A DNA stretch of 64,000 bases from Chryseobacterium sp. Marseille-Q5410 (GTDB lineage: Bacteria > Bacteroidota > Bacteroidia > Flavobacteriales > Weeksellaceae). The notes below the pieces were generated by a model that saw only the letters and a program-made list of their open reading frames with translations, made no database searches and had not been told where the DNA came from. Made by a program: the position numbers and the translations under genes. The stretch covers positions 1,240,001 to 1,304,000 of the forward strand of contig CAMPOT010000001.1 in NCBI GenBank assembly GCA_946892665.1, in the 5' to 3' direction. Of the stretch, positions 44,510 to 54,300 are shown piece by piece. Position 1 is the first letter of the stretch; each line of letters begins with the position of its first letter.

Positions 44510-44755
44510 TTAGGGTGTTTTCCTCCTTTCCTTTAATGGTTTTCCGCTAATTTTTAAATAATGATACCCGCTCAAAGACTCCATTTCAAAAGTAACAGAT
44601 GCATCAGCTTCAACCCACAATTGATATCCTTTTCCTGTTGCCAAACTAACTGGATCGGCAATGGTGTAAAAATAAAAGGTTAAAACCTTTGGTTGTCCAC
44701 TATAACACGCTGGAACTAAGAAAATTGAATTTACCCTAAATTTGTTTAGTGCTTT
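44510..44755 (-). pseudogene. Orphan coding-like frame without a start codon
   Basis: The minus strand is open for 81 codons between stops at 44756-44758 and 44510-44512. It reads, among others, FRVNSIFLVPACYSGQPKVL, TFYFYTIADPVSLATGKGYQ, LWVEADASVTFEMESLSGYH and YLKISGKPLKERRKTP. The composition is protein-like: balanced, with alternating hydrophobic residues suggesting beta strands. The first ATG is only about 25 codons from the end. I infer the 3' remnant of a lost gene, or a gene using a rare start. The family is not recognised, and it does not obviously match the neighbouring triad. Confidence 0.45.
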
Positions 44756-44835
44756 TTAGTATTTAAACTAGATAAATTTTATGAATCACTGCAGTATTTA
44801 TTAGAAAAAACGATCAGATTTTTTACATAAGTGAA

Positions 44836-44872
44836 AAAAAAAACGCTCTGAAATAAATCCAAAGCGTTGTTT
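44836..44872 (-). terminator. Terminator of ahcY
   Basis: Stem aacgct (44842-44847) with agcgtt (44863-44868), long A-run at 44834-44843 giving the T-run on the minus strand, 23 bases after the ahcY stop. Confidence 0.75.
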
Positions 44873-44895
44873 TATTATGGAGATTAAATCTCCGA

Positions 44896-46209
44896 TTAAT
44901 ATCTATAATATTCCGGTTTGAAAGGTCCTTCGACTTCAACACCGATATATTTTGCTTGTTCAGGTGAAAGGGTTTCCAATTCTACACCGATTTTTTTCAG
45001 GTGAAGAGCGGCAACTTTTTCATCCAATTTTTTCGGAAGCGTGTATACTTCGTTTTTGTAAGCTTCGGAATTCGTCCACAATTCGATTTGTGCTAAGGTT
45101 TGGTTACTGAATGAGTTACTCATCACAAATGATGGGTGACCGGTTGCGCAGCCAAGGTTTACCAATCTTCCTTCCGCAAGAATGATGATCTCTTTCCCGT
45201 CAACGTTGTAAATATCCACTTGTGGTTTTACTTCATATTTGGTGTCACCGTAATTTTTGTTCAACCAAACCATATCAATTTCATTGTCGAAGTGACCGAT
45301 GTTACACACGATGGTTTTATCTTTCATCTTTTTGAAATGCTCAGCTCTTACAATGTTGAAATTGCCGGTAGTCGTGATAACAATATCTGCATTTTCTACT
45401 ACATTTTCTAGTTTTTTTACCTCGTAACCTTCCATTGCTGCTTGCAGTGCGCAGATCGGATCTACCTCAGTAACGGTTACAATTGATCCTGCACCTCTGA
45501 AAGAAGCCGCAGTACCTTTCCCCACATCACCATAGCCGCAAACTACCACTCTTTTGCCCGCCAACATCACATCAGTTGCTCTTCTTACTGCATCTACAGC
45601 AGATTCTCTACATCCGTATTTGTTGTCGAATTTGGATTTGGTTACGGAATCATTCACGTTGATTGCTGGCATCACCAAAGTTCCGTTGGCCATTCTTTCA
45701 TACAAACGGTGAACCCCGGTTGTCGTTTCTTCAGAAAGACCTTTAATTCCTGCAGTTAATTCAGGATATTTATCGAAAACCAAGTTAGTTAAATCTCCAC
45801 CATCATCTAAGATTAAGTTCAATGGTTTTCTATCTTCCCCGAAAAACACGGTTTGTTCGATACACCATTCGAATTCTTCCTCGTTCATTCCTTTCCAGGC
45901 ATAAACAGGAATTCCCGCAGCAGCAATCGCAGCAGCAGCATGATCTTGGGTTGAAAAGATATTACAAGAAGACCAAGTAACTTCGGCACCCAATGCTACT
46001 AAAGTTTCAATCAAAACTGCCGTTTGGATCGTCATGTGAAGACATCCGGCAATTCTGGCTCCTTTCAAAGGTTGCGATGGTCCATATTCTTCTCGAATTG
46101 CCATCAAGCCAGGCATTTCTGCTTCAGCTAGCATGATTTCTTTTCGGCCCCATTCAGCCAGGGAAATGTCCTTTACTTTGTAAGGAACGTATTGTGTTGT
46201 TGTGTTCAT
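44896..46209 (-). CDS. ahcY: Adenosylhomocysteinase AhcY
   Basis: The enzyme splits S-adenosylhomocysteine into adenosine and homocysteine, keeping methylation reactions running. The 437-residue protein has [19 protein letters not shown] with the substrate site, [36 protein letters not shown], the NAD-binding [18 protein letters not shown], and the C-terminal lid ending [10 protein letters not shown] (K-P-x-x-Y-R-Y). Single-gene unit with its own promoter and terminator. Confidence 0.98.
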   Translation of the reverse strand: MNTTTQYVPYKVKDISLAEWGRKEIMLAEAEMPGLMAIREEYGPSQPLKGARIAGCLHMTIQTAVLIETLVALGAEVTWSSCNIFSTQDHAAAAIAAAGIPVYAWKGMNEEEFEWCIEQTVFFGEDRKPLNLILDDGGDLTNLVFDKYPELTAGIKGLSEETTTGVHRLYERMANGTLVMPAINVNDSVTKSKFDNKYGCRESAVDAVRRATDVMLAGKRVVVCGYGDVGKGTAASFRGAGSIVTVTEVDPICALQAAMEGYEVKKLENVVENADIVITTTGNFNIVRAEHFKKMKDKTIVCNIGHFDNEIDMVWLNKNYGDTKYEVKPQVDIYNVDGKEIIILAEGRLVNLGCATGHPSFVMSNSFSNQTLAQIELWTNSEAYKNEVYTLPKKLDEKVAALHLKKIGVELETLSPEQAKYIGVEVEGPFKPEYYRY

Positions 46210-46228
46210 TGAATTGAAAAAATTTTTA

Positions 46229-46259
46229 CAAAATTAAGCAATTTTATTCTGACTTTCAA
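46229..46259 (-). promoter_or_regulatory. Promoter of ahcY
   Basis: Minus strand TTG (complement of 46257-46259), 20 bases, TAATTTTG (complement of 46229-46236), 19 bases before the ATG. Confidence 0.65.
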
Positions 46260-46345
46260 AACGGTTTGTATGTCGTGTTTTTACTGATCATTTGTTGAGA
46301 AAGTTGGTGCTTTTTGTATTGTTAGGGATTAATGTATTGTGTTTA

Positions 46346-47041
46346 TCAACAAATTAAGAGTAACCGGTATTCTCCGTTTTTTTCTTTCGGAGCTCGATGA
46401 ATACAAGGTAAAACTTCTTGAGATGGATGGTCTACCGCCAATCTCCAAAGATTTCCGTTTCCAAGGTTGATAGGCGTTGCTCCAGGTTTTGCTTCATAAT
46501 GGAGGTCGAAAAAATTTTCTTTAATAAATGTTTCAAAAGATTCAGTATGACTATTATGCAATGCTTTCAATTCTTTTAAAATTCCAGGAATTCTGATTTT
46601 TTGGATTGCATGATCATTAGGCAAAATATCACTAGAAGCTCCGGAATATGTGCACAAAAAAGTATCCGCAGCAATCGGCGATCGGTCTACATGAAAGGAA
46701 TAAACATCTCTTGCAATAAAATTAAATTCATTATCACGTTCATAAGCTTTTAAAAGGTTGAGGGAAGGAGCTGCTCCGAAGTTTTCGAGCAAATGTATAT
46801 CACTTAAAATGATTTCCCTGGCGCGATTTCCCATCGGTGAGAGTTGAAGTTCAAGAAGGTCATCCGTTGAAATCTCCGTGATATCTTCTTTTAAAGCAAG
46901 TTGCTTTACGATTTCAGCATAATCTCCTTCGAGGTTTCTGTGCCAGCAAAACGCATTGGCATTTCCCGAAAAATTGGTGTTCACCAGTTCCTCAAAGGTT
47001 GAAAATATTCTTATCTGGCTTTTCTCGTTTTGGAAATTCAT
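46346..47041 (-). CDS. DUF1826-like protein
   Basis: A 231-residue protein without a signal peptide or membrane helix. NANAFCWHRNLEGDYAEIV near residue 27, ARDVYSFHVDRSPIAADTFL, CTYSGASSDILPN and the C-terminal LAVDHPSQEVLPCIHRAPKE match what I recall of DUF1826. The conserved histidines, cysteines and aspartates (HVDRSP, CIHRAP) suggest a metal- or substrate-binding site, possibly zinc-linked, but no function is established. Stand-alone gene divergent from the phosphopantetheinyl transferase. Confidence 0.75.
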   Translation of the reverse strand: MNFQNEKSQIRIFSTFEELVNTNFSGNANAFCWHRNLEGDYAEIVKQLALKEDITEISTDDLLELQLSPMGNRAREIILSDIHLLENFGAAPSLNLLKAYERDNEFNFIARDVYSFHVDRSPIAADTFLCTYSGASSDILPNDHAIQKIRIPGILKELKALHNSHTESFETFIKENFFDLHYEAKPGATPINLGNGNLWRLAVDHPSQEVLPCIHRAPKEKNGEYRLLLIC

Positions 47042-47061
47042 CGGATTTTGTTCACTGTATG

Positions 47062-47069
47062 CAAAAATA
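47062..47069 (-). promoter_or_regulatory. -7 box of the DUF1826 gene
   Basis: Complement reads TATTTTTG, 20 bases before the ATG at 47041. Confidence 0.5.
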
Positions 47070-47132
47070 CGATTAATCGTTCTTTTATATCATTAAATTT
47101 TTTTTAATAGGAATTTCATTATTTATTTTAAT

Positions 47133-47172
47133 AAAAAAATCTGCTGGATATTCTTCCAACAGAATTTGTAGA
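47133..47172 (-). terminator. Terminator-like hairpin upstream of DUF1826
   Basis: Stem 47140-47148 with 47155-47163 (one mismatch) and a T-run on the minus strand from 47139 to 47133. It points toward the DUF1826 gene although no minus-strand gene lies directly upstream of it. Confidence 0.45.
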
Positions 47173-47191
47173 TTATTTTTAAAGTTAATTA

Positions 47192-47219
47192 TTGCCTCAA
47201 AAAAAAATAAGTATTTTTG
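47192..47219 (+). promoter_or_regulatory. Promoter of the phosphopantetheinyl transferase gene
   Basis: TTG at 47192-47194, 17-base spacer, TATTTTTG at 47212-47219, 28 bases before the ATG at 47248. Confidence 0.65.
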
Positions 47220-47247
47220 CGAAGGATCAGTTTTATTTTGTTGAATT

Positions 47248-47859
47248 ATGCCTTTATACCGAGATTTTTCCGATGATCAAGCTACCATACTTCTTTGGAA
47301 ATATGATGAAAAAGAAATGCTGGATTCAGAAGATTTGCTGGAAAAGGAAAATGCTGACCGCATTAAAGATTACCATCCGACGAAACTGAAAGAGCATCTT
47401 TTGGTAAGAAAAATCCTGAAATCGGTTTTGCCTGGCCATAAAATTTTGTACAACGGGCGCGAACCTTATCTGTTTCCGAAGGATTTCGAGATTTCGATTA
47501 CGCATTCGTTTCCCTTCGCGGCATTGGCAATTTCTAAAAATAAAGTGGGGATTGATATAGAACCATTTAACCCAAAAATTGTTAGATTTAAGCATAAATT
47601 TTTGAAAGAAGAGGAATCCGACTTTATTGAAAATGATAAAGAAGTCGCTTATCTCACGGTAATTTGGTCGCTGAAAGAGAGCTTGTACAAAATTCACCAT
47701 TCGAATTATTGGTCGCTGAAAAAGCACTATGAAGTGAAGCCTTTCAATTTAGATTTCCCCTTCAATATCATGTGTAGAGTCCACGATGATCGGGTTTCAG
47801 ATCTGTACAAGGCTCGGGTGGAATTTTTCGACCACTATTGCTTCACGATTGTGGACTAA
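47248..47859 (+). CDS. 4'-phosphopantetheinyl transferase superfamily protein
   Basis: The 203-residue protein carries the two signature motifs of Sfp/AcpT-type transferases: VGIDIEPF (metal-binding Asp and Glu) near residue 105 and WSLKESLYKI (W-x-x-K-E-x-x-x-K) near residue 142. FEISITHSFPFAALAISK precedes them. It would move phosphopantetheine from CoA to a carrier protein, either the fatty-acid ACP or a secondary-metabolism carrier. No carrier-protein gene is nearby. Its stop overlaps the stop of the opposite FUSC gene by 4 bases. Confidence 0.9.
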   Translation: MPLYRDFSDDQATILLWKYDEKEMLDSEDLLEKENADRIKDYHPTKLKEHLLVRKILKSVLPGHKILYNGREPYLFPKDFEISITHSFPFAALAISKNKVGIDIEPFNPKIVRFKHKFLKEEESDFIENDKEVAYLTVIWSLKESLYKIHHSNYWSLKKHYEVKPFNLDFPFNIMCRVHDDRVSDLYKARVEFFDHYCFTIVD

Positions 47860-50096
47860 ATTTCGGGTTCCAACTTTTCGGCACATTTCCGTTGTTCTTT
47901 GGCAACATCGTAGATCAGTACTAGGATTTCTCTCAGGTTTTTCAACTCGGTTAATCTGGTGATTTTGTTCGGATCCCGCCGGTCTGAGATTTCATTTTCC
48001 AAGATTTCCTTTTTCCGACTTTCGAGCAGTTTTTCAACCGAATCTTCAGGCTTTAGCTGACTGTCTTCCACTATATCCCGGTGATATTTTTTCTGATTAA
48101 GGATGAGGACGGTGCGTAATAATTCTGCAGAAATTTTACGGTTCCAACTCGGGAAATCGATTTCGGGGTAGTCTTTCGCCTTCTTCGAATATTGTGAAAA
48201 TGATGCAATGTACGCAGTAATCAAGTGTGCGGTATTCACAAACTGATGGACAAGTTCCATTTTTTTCTGCTGGTTTTTAGGGTCAGAGATCATCCTTTGG
48301 AAATTATCCGAAAGGTTTCCGAGGTCGATAATTGCGTCTTTCCTTTTAAGTTTAAAATCCTGGATATTTGCATTTTCATTTTGAAAGATATCCATCGCTG
48401 CCTGAAAATAATTGAGATTACTTTTGGCCGTTTTCTGCATTAATACCAGATTCTGGGAATGTTCCCAAACCGGAAGGACAAAGTAGGAAACTGCGAAAGC
48501 TACGAGTCCGGCGATCGCAGTATCGAGGATGCGATCTTTGAAAATTAGGTTGACATTTCCGGGATTCAAGAAGTTGAAAGTCAGGAAAATATAAATTGTC
48601 ATAAAGAAGACTGCCCAAAAATATCTTGCTTTCAGAAAGGAAAAACAAAGAATCATCGAAAAGAGTAAAATGGCGAGAAGAACCGTACTGTTGTCGATGA
48701 AATATAAAATAAGATATGCAACTACAGCACCCACAACGGTACCGTACAAGCGCAACAAGTTTCGATGTTTGGTGGTAGAGTAGGCGGGTTTCATAATCGC
48801 AACAAGGGTAATAAGAATCCAGTAAGAATGCCCGATTCCCAAGAAACTCAGCTTTGAAATGGCGTAACCAATTAATAAGGCAACAGTAATGCGCACCGAA
48901 TGACGAAAGTGCGAGGATTTCAACGAAAAATTATTGCGTAACACTTTAAAGTTAATTTTCTCTTCCGCAGTTACAAATTTTCGGTAATCCAAACCTGTAG
49001 AAAGACTTTTTGCCAGTTTTTTATCTTGGGTAAAAACTTTGTAAATAGTTTTAATCTCATCGGTAATATCAGTAATACGTACCAAAATAAGGCGCAGAAT
49101 CATGAAATCTTCTAAGTTTTCCGCATTCAGTCGCTGGCTTCTCAGGTCGAAATATTGCTCGTAGATTTCGCTTAATTCTTGGTCAATTTTATAAATAGGT
49201 TTAGCTTTGGTGCCGCTTTGCAAAGCAATTCCGATATTGCTGAGTTCCTCTGAAATTTTCGAAAGGTAAATGCTAATTGAAGTTAAAAATCCTGAATCTC
49301 CGAAGCTTTCCTGAATTTTGCGGTAGTCGCTCTCTGAGGTCATCAGTTTTTCGTGAAGATCAATGGAATTAAGGAACATCAACATTAAAAGTCGGCTTGT
49401 GGTAGTGGATTCATTAACTATTTTTCTTGTTTTGAAAACAGTTTCCCTTGTTTCTTCCTGAAGGTTTTTAATTTTAATTTGTTGGGAAATCACCTGCGAA
49501 TGTAGCAATTCGAAATCGGCATTTGGCTGGTAAAATTTAGATTTAATGGTCAGATAATCGGCAAGCTCGACGTAATTTTCGCCAATCATTTGTCCCGCTA
49601 ATTTATACGGTTGGATTTTAGAAACGATTAAAAAAATCAGCAGATATAAAACTGATCCCGCTAAAAAAGTAAGTAAACTGTGTAATAAATTATCTCCACT
49701 AAGATGCCCATCAATGAAAATTCCTAATACAACCAAAGAAAGCGAACCCACTGCCGCGAGTCGTTGTCCGTAAATCCCTATCATGGAGAAAAACATCCCG
49801 AAGAAAATTATTTCTAAATAAATCAGGACCGGAAAACTCTTAAGAAAACTCGCAACTAATGCCACGAAAAAGAAAGAAATTACGGCGAGAATCAGCGCGT
49901 TTCTTCGGCGGATAAAAGGACCCGGTTGGTCGGTAAGTCCTACAAAACTGGTTGCCAAAGGAAAGAGGAAATATTCTTTCAATAAACCATAATAGGCCAG
50001 AATAATGCTGGGAACCACAATCGCCAGTGAGATACGAATCGCCGAATAGATATATTGGCTGGTTGTAAATTTCCGGAGTTGTGTAGCATAGTTCAT
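47856..50096 (-). CDS. FUSC/YccS-family inner-membrane transporter
   Basis: 746 residues in the two-part layout of YccS-type FUSC proteins. An N-terminal group of about six helices (LATSFVGLTDQPGPFIRRRN, GIYGQRLAAVGSLSLVVLGI) is followed by a cytosolic stretch of roughly 200 residues. A second helical group then contains FRHSVRITVALLIGYAISKL, YWILITLVAIMKPAYSTTKH and RNLLRLYGTVVGAVVAYLIL. Relatives include aromatic acid exporters; the substrate is unknown. A TAAATTTG box lies 4 bases before the ATG, so the mRNA may be leaderless. Confidence 0.9.
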   Translation of the reverse strand: MNYATQLRKFTTSQYIYSAIRISLAIVVPSIILAYYGLLKEYFLFPLATSFVGLTDQPGPFIRRRNALILAVISFFFVALVASFLKSFPVLIYLEIIFFGMFFSMIGIYGQRLAAVGSLSLVVLGIFIDGHLSGDNLLHSLLTFLAGSVLYLLIFLIVSKIQPYKLAGQMIGENYVELADYLTIKSKFYQPNADFELLHSQVISQQIKIKNLQEETRETVFKTRKIVNESTTTSRLLMLMFLNSIDLHEKLMTSESDYRKIQESFGDSGFLTSISIYLSKISEELSNIGIALQSGTKAKPIYKIDQELSEIYEQYFDLRSQRLNAENLEDFMILRLILVRITDITDEIKTIYKVFTQDKKLAKSLSTGLDYRKFVTAEEKINFKVLRNNFSLKSSHFRHSVRITVALLIGYAISKLSFLGIGHSYWILITLVAIMKPAYSTTKHRNLLRLYGTVVGAVVAYLILYFIDNSTVLLAILLFSMILCFSFLKARYFWAVFFMTIYIFLTFNFLNPGNVNLIFKDRILDTAIAGLVAFAVSYFVLPVWEHSQNLVLMQKTAKSNLNYFQAAMDIFQNENANIQDFKLKRKDAIIDLGNLSDNFQRMISDPKNQQKKMELVHQFVNTAHLITAYIASFSQYSKKAKDYPEIDFPSWNRKISAELLRTVLILNQKKYHRDIVEDSQLKPEDSVEKLLESRKKEILENEISDRRDPNKITRLTELKNLREILVLIYDVAKEQRKCAEKLEPEI

Positions 50097-50100
50097 GGTG

Positions 50101-50108
50101 CAAATTTA
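50101..50108 (-). promoter_or_regulatory. -7 box of the FUSC gene
   Basis: Complement reads TAAATTTG; 4 bases to the ATG. A TTG (complement of 50133-50135) lies 24 bases further up, inside the porV terminator. Confidence 0.45.
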
Positions 50109-50120
50109 AGAGTTATTCTA

Positions 50121-50152
50121 AAAAGAAAGCCCCAATTTCTTGAGGCTTTCTG
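50121..50152 (-). terminator. Terminator of the porU-porV unit
   Basis: A 12-pair stem (50124-50135 with 50140-50151, one wobble) with a GAAA loop on the minus strand and a short T-run, 21 bases after the porV stop. Confidence 0.85.
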
Positions 50153-50172
50153 TATTTTTTAATTAAATAAAA

Positions 50173-51294
50173 TTAATAATCAGCGTTCGAGGAATCTTCG
50201 CCAATGTTCCAGGTAAGTCCGAATCTTAAGGTATTGTCTAAGGCTGAATTTACTTTGGAAGTATTGATGAGGTAAGACATATCTAATCCGAAAGACTGGT
50301 ATTTCAATCCAACCCCAACGGTAGCGTACTGTCTTGCTCCTTGCTGCTCACTTTCGTGGAAATAACCCCCTCTTAAAGCAAAAGCATTGTCGTATTCATA
50401 TTCAACCGCACCACTGAACATAATGCTTTGTGGATTGCTGAATGATTTTCCGATTCCTTCGATTACACCTACATTCGGAATATTTCCGGTATTATCAGGC
50501 CCTGCAACCAACAGCTTGGAAGCTTCGAAGTTTACACCAACACGGTTTAAATCATCAATGAATAAATCGTAGCCTGCACCTAATCTTGCGGTGGTAGGAA
50601 GATAAGATCTAGATTCCTCATCACCTGTATAATCCAATCTAGGACCTAAATTTTGGATAGCAAAACCTGCTCTTGCACGGCCTTCGAAATCATTAATGCT
50701 CGTGTGTCTTTCCGATTGAAAATATCCTGAAACATCTACTGCGAAAGAGTTTGCCGGTTTCAAAGTGTTATCAGAGTTGAAACCACCCGATAAATCTGAA
50801 CGGATGAAACGACCTGTAACCGCCATAGAGTAATAGTCTGAAAGTTTTAAACCATAAGCGACGTCAATGGAGAATTCGTTTGGTTTTGCAGTACCTTCTT
50901 GTACAACTTCAGTTCCAACCAATTTGGTAAGATCTACCGCTCCCATGTTGAAATAATAGATACTTGCAGAAATTGTCGCTCTTTCTTCATCCCCCAAAAA
51001 CTGATGATAAGCTCCGTAAAGTAAGAAAACATCATTGGTAAGTTTGCTCATGTAAGGTGTATAGTTAACCCCAATTGCAGAAGTGGTTTTGCTGAAAGGA
51101 TATTTCGCCGCATTCCAAAACTGAGAGAAAGCGTCAGTGGTTGTGGCAACTCCTTGGTCACCCATTCCTCCGGCTCTTGCATCCGGGGAAATCCTCAGAA
51201 ACGGAGCACCGGTAAGAACCGGCTGAATTTGCGCGTAAGCAACAACGCTCACTCCTAAACTTAGTCCTAAAAATAATTTTTTAGTCAATTTCAT
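50173..51294 (-). CDS. porV: Type IX secretion outer-membrane protein PorV (LptO)
   Basis: PorV is a FadL-like barrel that carries T9SS cargo from the translocon to the sortase PorU. The 373-residue protein has a signal peptide (GLSLGVSVVAYA), then QIQPVLTGAPFLRISPDARA and GGMGDQGVATTTDAFSQFWN, the typical PorV N-terminus, and ends MSYLINTSKVNSALDNTLRF and GLTWNIGEDSSNADY. It follows porU by 37 bases on the same strand, the conserved flavobacterial porU-porV order. Confidence 0.95.
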   Translation of the reverse strand: MKLTKKLFLGLSLGVSVVAYAQIQPVLTGAPFLRISPDARAGGMGDQGVATTTDAFSQFWNAAKYPFSKTTSAIGVNYTPYMSKLTNDVFLLYGAYHQFLGDEERATISASIYYFNMGAVDLTKLVGTEVVQEGTAKPNEFSIDVAYGLKLSDYYSMAVTGRFIRSDLSGGFNSDNTLKPANSFAVDVSGYFQSERHTSINDFEGRARAGFAIQNLGPRLDYTGDEESRSYLPTTARLGAGYDLFIDDLNRVGVNFEASKLLVAGPDNTGNIPNVGVIEGIGKSFSNPQSIMFSGAVEYEYDNAFALRGGYFHESEQQGARQYATVGVGLKYQSFGLDMSYLINTSKVNSALDNTLRFGLTWNIGEDSSNADY

Positions 51295-51331
51295 AAAGTA
51301 GTTTTTTATCGTTTATATTTTTATATTTTTT

Positions 51332-54300
51332 TTATTTTAAAATGACCATTTTTTCTACTGCTGTAGCGCTGCCTTTGCATTTGTCCTGGTTTTGGCTTTT
51401 TGCAAAGATTTTAAAAATGTAGGTTCCTTTTCCTACTGCATCTCCGAAATCATCTTTGCCATCCCATTCTATTGCGGTTCTTGGGGTTCGGAAACCTTGG
51501 TAGAACGGCTCTGCAGTAACGGACGTGCTGATTGTTTTTACCAATTTTCCGGTGATGGTATAAATCTGCACATTCACATCTAAAATATCATCGCAATTAT
51601 GTTCGAACTGCACGTACGTTTTGTTGGTAAAAGGATTCGGCCAATTTAAGAGTTTATTAACAATTAAATTTTGGTTGGTTTGATCCTTAACTATAAAGTT
51701 TAACGTTTGAGTAGTGGAATTATTGTTGATGTCCCAAACTTTAAAGGTAAGTTGGTGCGGTCCCGGTGATAGATTTCGGAATGGGTAACTTACATTCCCT
51801 TTCTGGTAATCGGATAAAGAAGGGTTGGTACATCCGTTTCCATCGCCAGAAAAATAGAAATCGTTGAGGGCTATGGTATTGATGATTTGTCCGTCGAGAA
51901 CCACGGTGATGTCGTGTCCGATTCCTGAACCGGTAGAGTTTATTCCCTTATCATCGGTTACACAAGCCAAAAGCATTGGGTTTTGGTCTGTAATTCCACC
52001 ATCTGCAAAATTGGTGTTATTCATATAAAGCTGAACTTTCGGCGCCTCGGTATCATTAATTCCATCAGGATTGATATCGCCAATTTTTTGAACCTGATTA
52101 TTGAAAACATCAAATACTTTATTATCTGCGTAGGCTAAAATTCTACCATCACCTATTTCATAATTAATGTCTTTCGGAACATAAAATTCTATAGTGAAAA
52201 CACCGTTAACAGCCTTACCGGAAGTTTTGACGATGGGTCCGCTTTCCTCGGTATAGGAAAGTACAGGATTCATTTTGGGTAGTCCGTCGTTATTGAGTGT
52301 TTTTTTGTTAAGTCTTTTATCGAAAATGTTAATCGCCACTCTTCCATTGAAGGTATTATCAACTGTTCCGTCGGCTTTATTAATATGGCCCTTTACTTTC
52401 ACAAAATCCAATGCACGCAACTGTCCTGGAACCGGAGATTCGATTTCGTCGATGGTTAATAATCTTTTCGGGCGGCTGATTTTGGTGGCTGGATCGCCTA
52501 ATAAATTTACTTTTAAATGGTCGGAATGGGTTCCTTTTTGAATCTTAGCTTTTAAGAAAGCATCACCCAAACTGCTGAAATCGTCAGTTACCAAATCAAA
52601 AAGGTGTTTGGTTAAAATTGTCGTAAATTCTTCGCCATATCCAACGCCTATTGCCCGGCTGGAAGTAAGCATCATAGAAGCACCCCCTTGTTTCGATTTC
52701 ATCACCTGTTCTCCCGCAGAAGAAGTAGCAGGATCGTCCCAAAGCGTAAATTCGCAGGTGATGGTGGAAACCAGTGGGAACCTTGCGTAAACGCTATTGT
52801 AATTGTTAAAATTCTGAATTTCGTCTACCGTTAAAACTCTTTCCTGAGCCCATCCATTGATTCCTCCATGCCCGAAATAGAACAAGTAAAGACTGTTTCC
52901 AATATCATTTGCAATGGCTTGGTTTACCTGAGGATATCTTTGTCCACCGGCAGAAGTTTGCGCAGTGAAGGAATCTAAGTACAATTTTCTTACATTATAT
53001 TCTTTTCTTAAATTCCCTGTTTCGAAAACGTTTACCAAGGAAGCATTCATGGTATTGTGGAAAGGAAATTGGTTATCCGCATCATCATCAACTACGAAAT
53101 CGAGTTTCATTCTCCACTCGCCAAATGGAGTAGGCTGGCCGGGAAGTGCGTTGTTGTATGCTAAAGCTTTGTCGATTAATAGTTTCGCTTCGGAGAGATT
53201 TGCAGCAGGTAATCTGCCCACCGGAAAATTGGGTAGTTGAGAAGATAAAAGAGTAGATGTAACCGGTCGGGGCGAGGTCATTGTAAAATAATCGTCGGTC
53301 ACGAATGAGTTCGAATAGTCACCACTTTCTTCACTTTGGTAAGATGGAACAATATCCGATCCGGGATGGTTTCTTCCGCGGTAATCGTAGGAAGTATCCC
53401 CTAAAATAAAGAGGTATTTTAGTTTTCCTGTAGGTGTATTGAGTTTAGTTGCGAAATCTCTGATCGCGGTGATATCTTTGCTGCCACTGCTGAATTCGTT
53501 GTAAATTTTATTTACATCTACTACTTCAACGTTATATTTGTCTTCATAATAATTGGCTAATCTTTGCACCTGTCCCATCATTTCGGTAGACGTAATCATC
53601 AAATATTCAATATTTTGCAAACCAGATAAATCTTGGTTTTCAATTCTTCCGATAAAGGTTGGAGTATAAGCGTCGCTATTTTTAAAAGCTACAAATTCGT
53701 TCACAAATTGGTTGCTGTTGGCACTATATCCAAAGTTGAATGTAGCACTGCCGCCGGATTTGTTTACTTTTTTGGTGGCAGTGGTAATGTCAGAAACGTC
53801 CCAAACTTGCTCTACCGCTGATGCATCGGAAATGTTGAAAGTGTACAAAGTTGAACTTCCTTCGTTGACGTCGTAGCTGCGGAAATTCATTTGGGAATTG
53901 TTGAATTTTAGATCTTCTTTATATTGAACTTCGGCATAATCGAAATAAAATTTCCCATTAGGATTGGCAGCGATATTGGGGGCGAAGTTGAAAGTTAGTT
54001 GATTCCCTTGTAAGTTTGTGATAATTCCATTGTACACCAATGGGATTGCTTCTTTTTTCTCGGTCGCAGAAATCGAGGAAGTGCCTGGATTTTGGTTATT
54101 AATGGTTGTTGTAATTTTATTTCCGGCAGATTGGTAAGCGACTACTCTGGAGCGGTATCGAATTACGTCCGAACTTTGTATTGGAGATTTTGTAGTGAAA
54201 GTGAGTGACTTACTGTCGATAATTGCATCGCCGGTCCAAATTCTACCGATTTTCATTAAATTGAATTTTTCTTCATTAATGAATTGAAAATCGTCATAGC

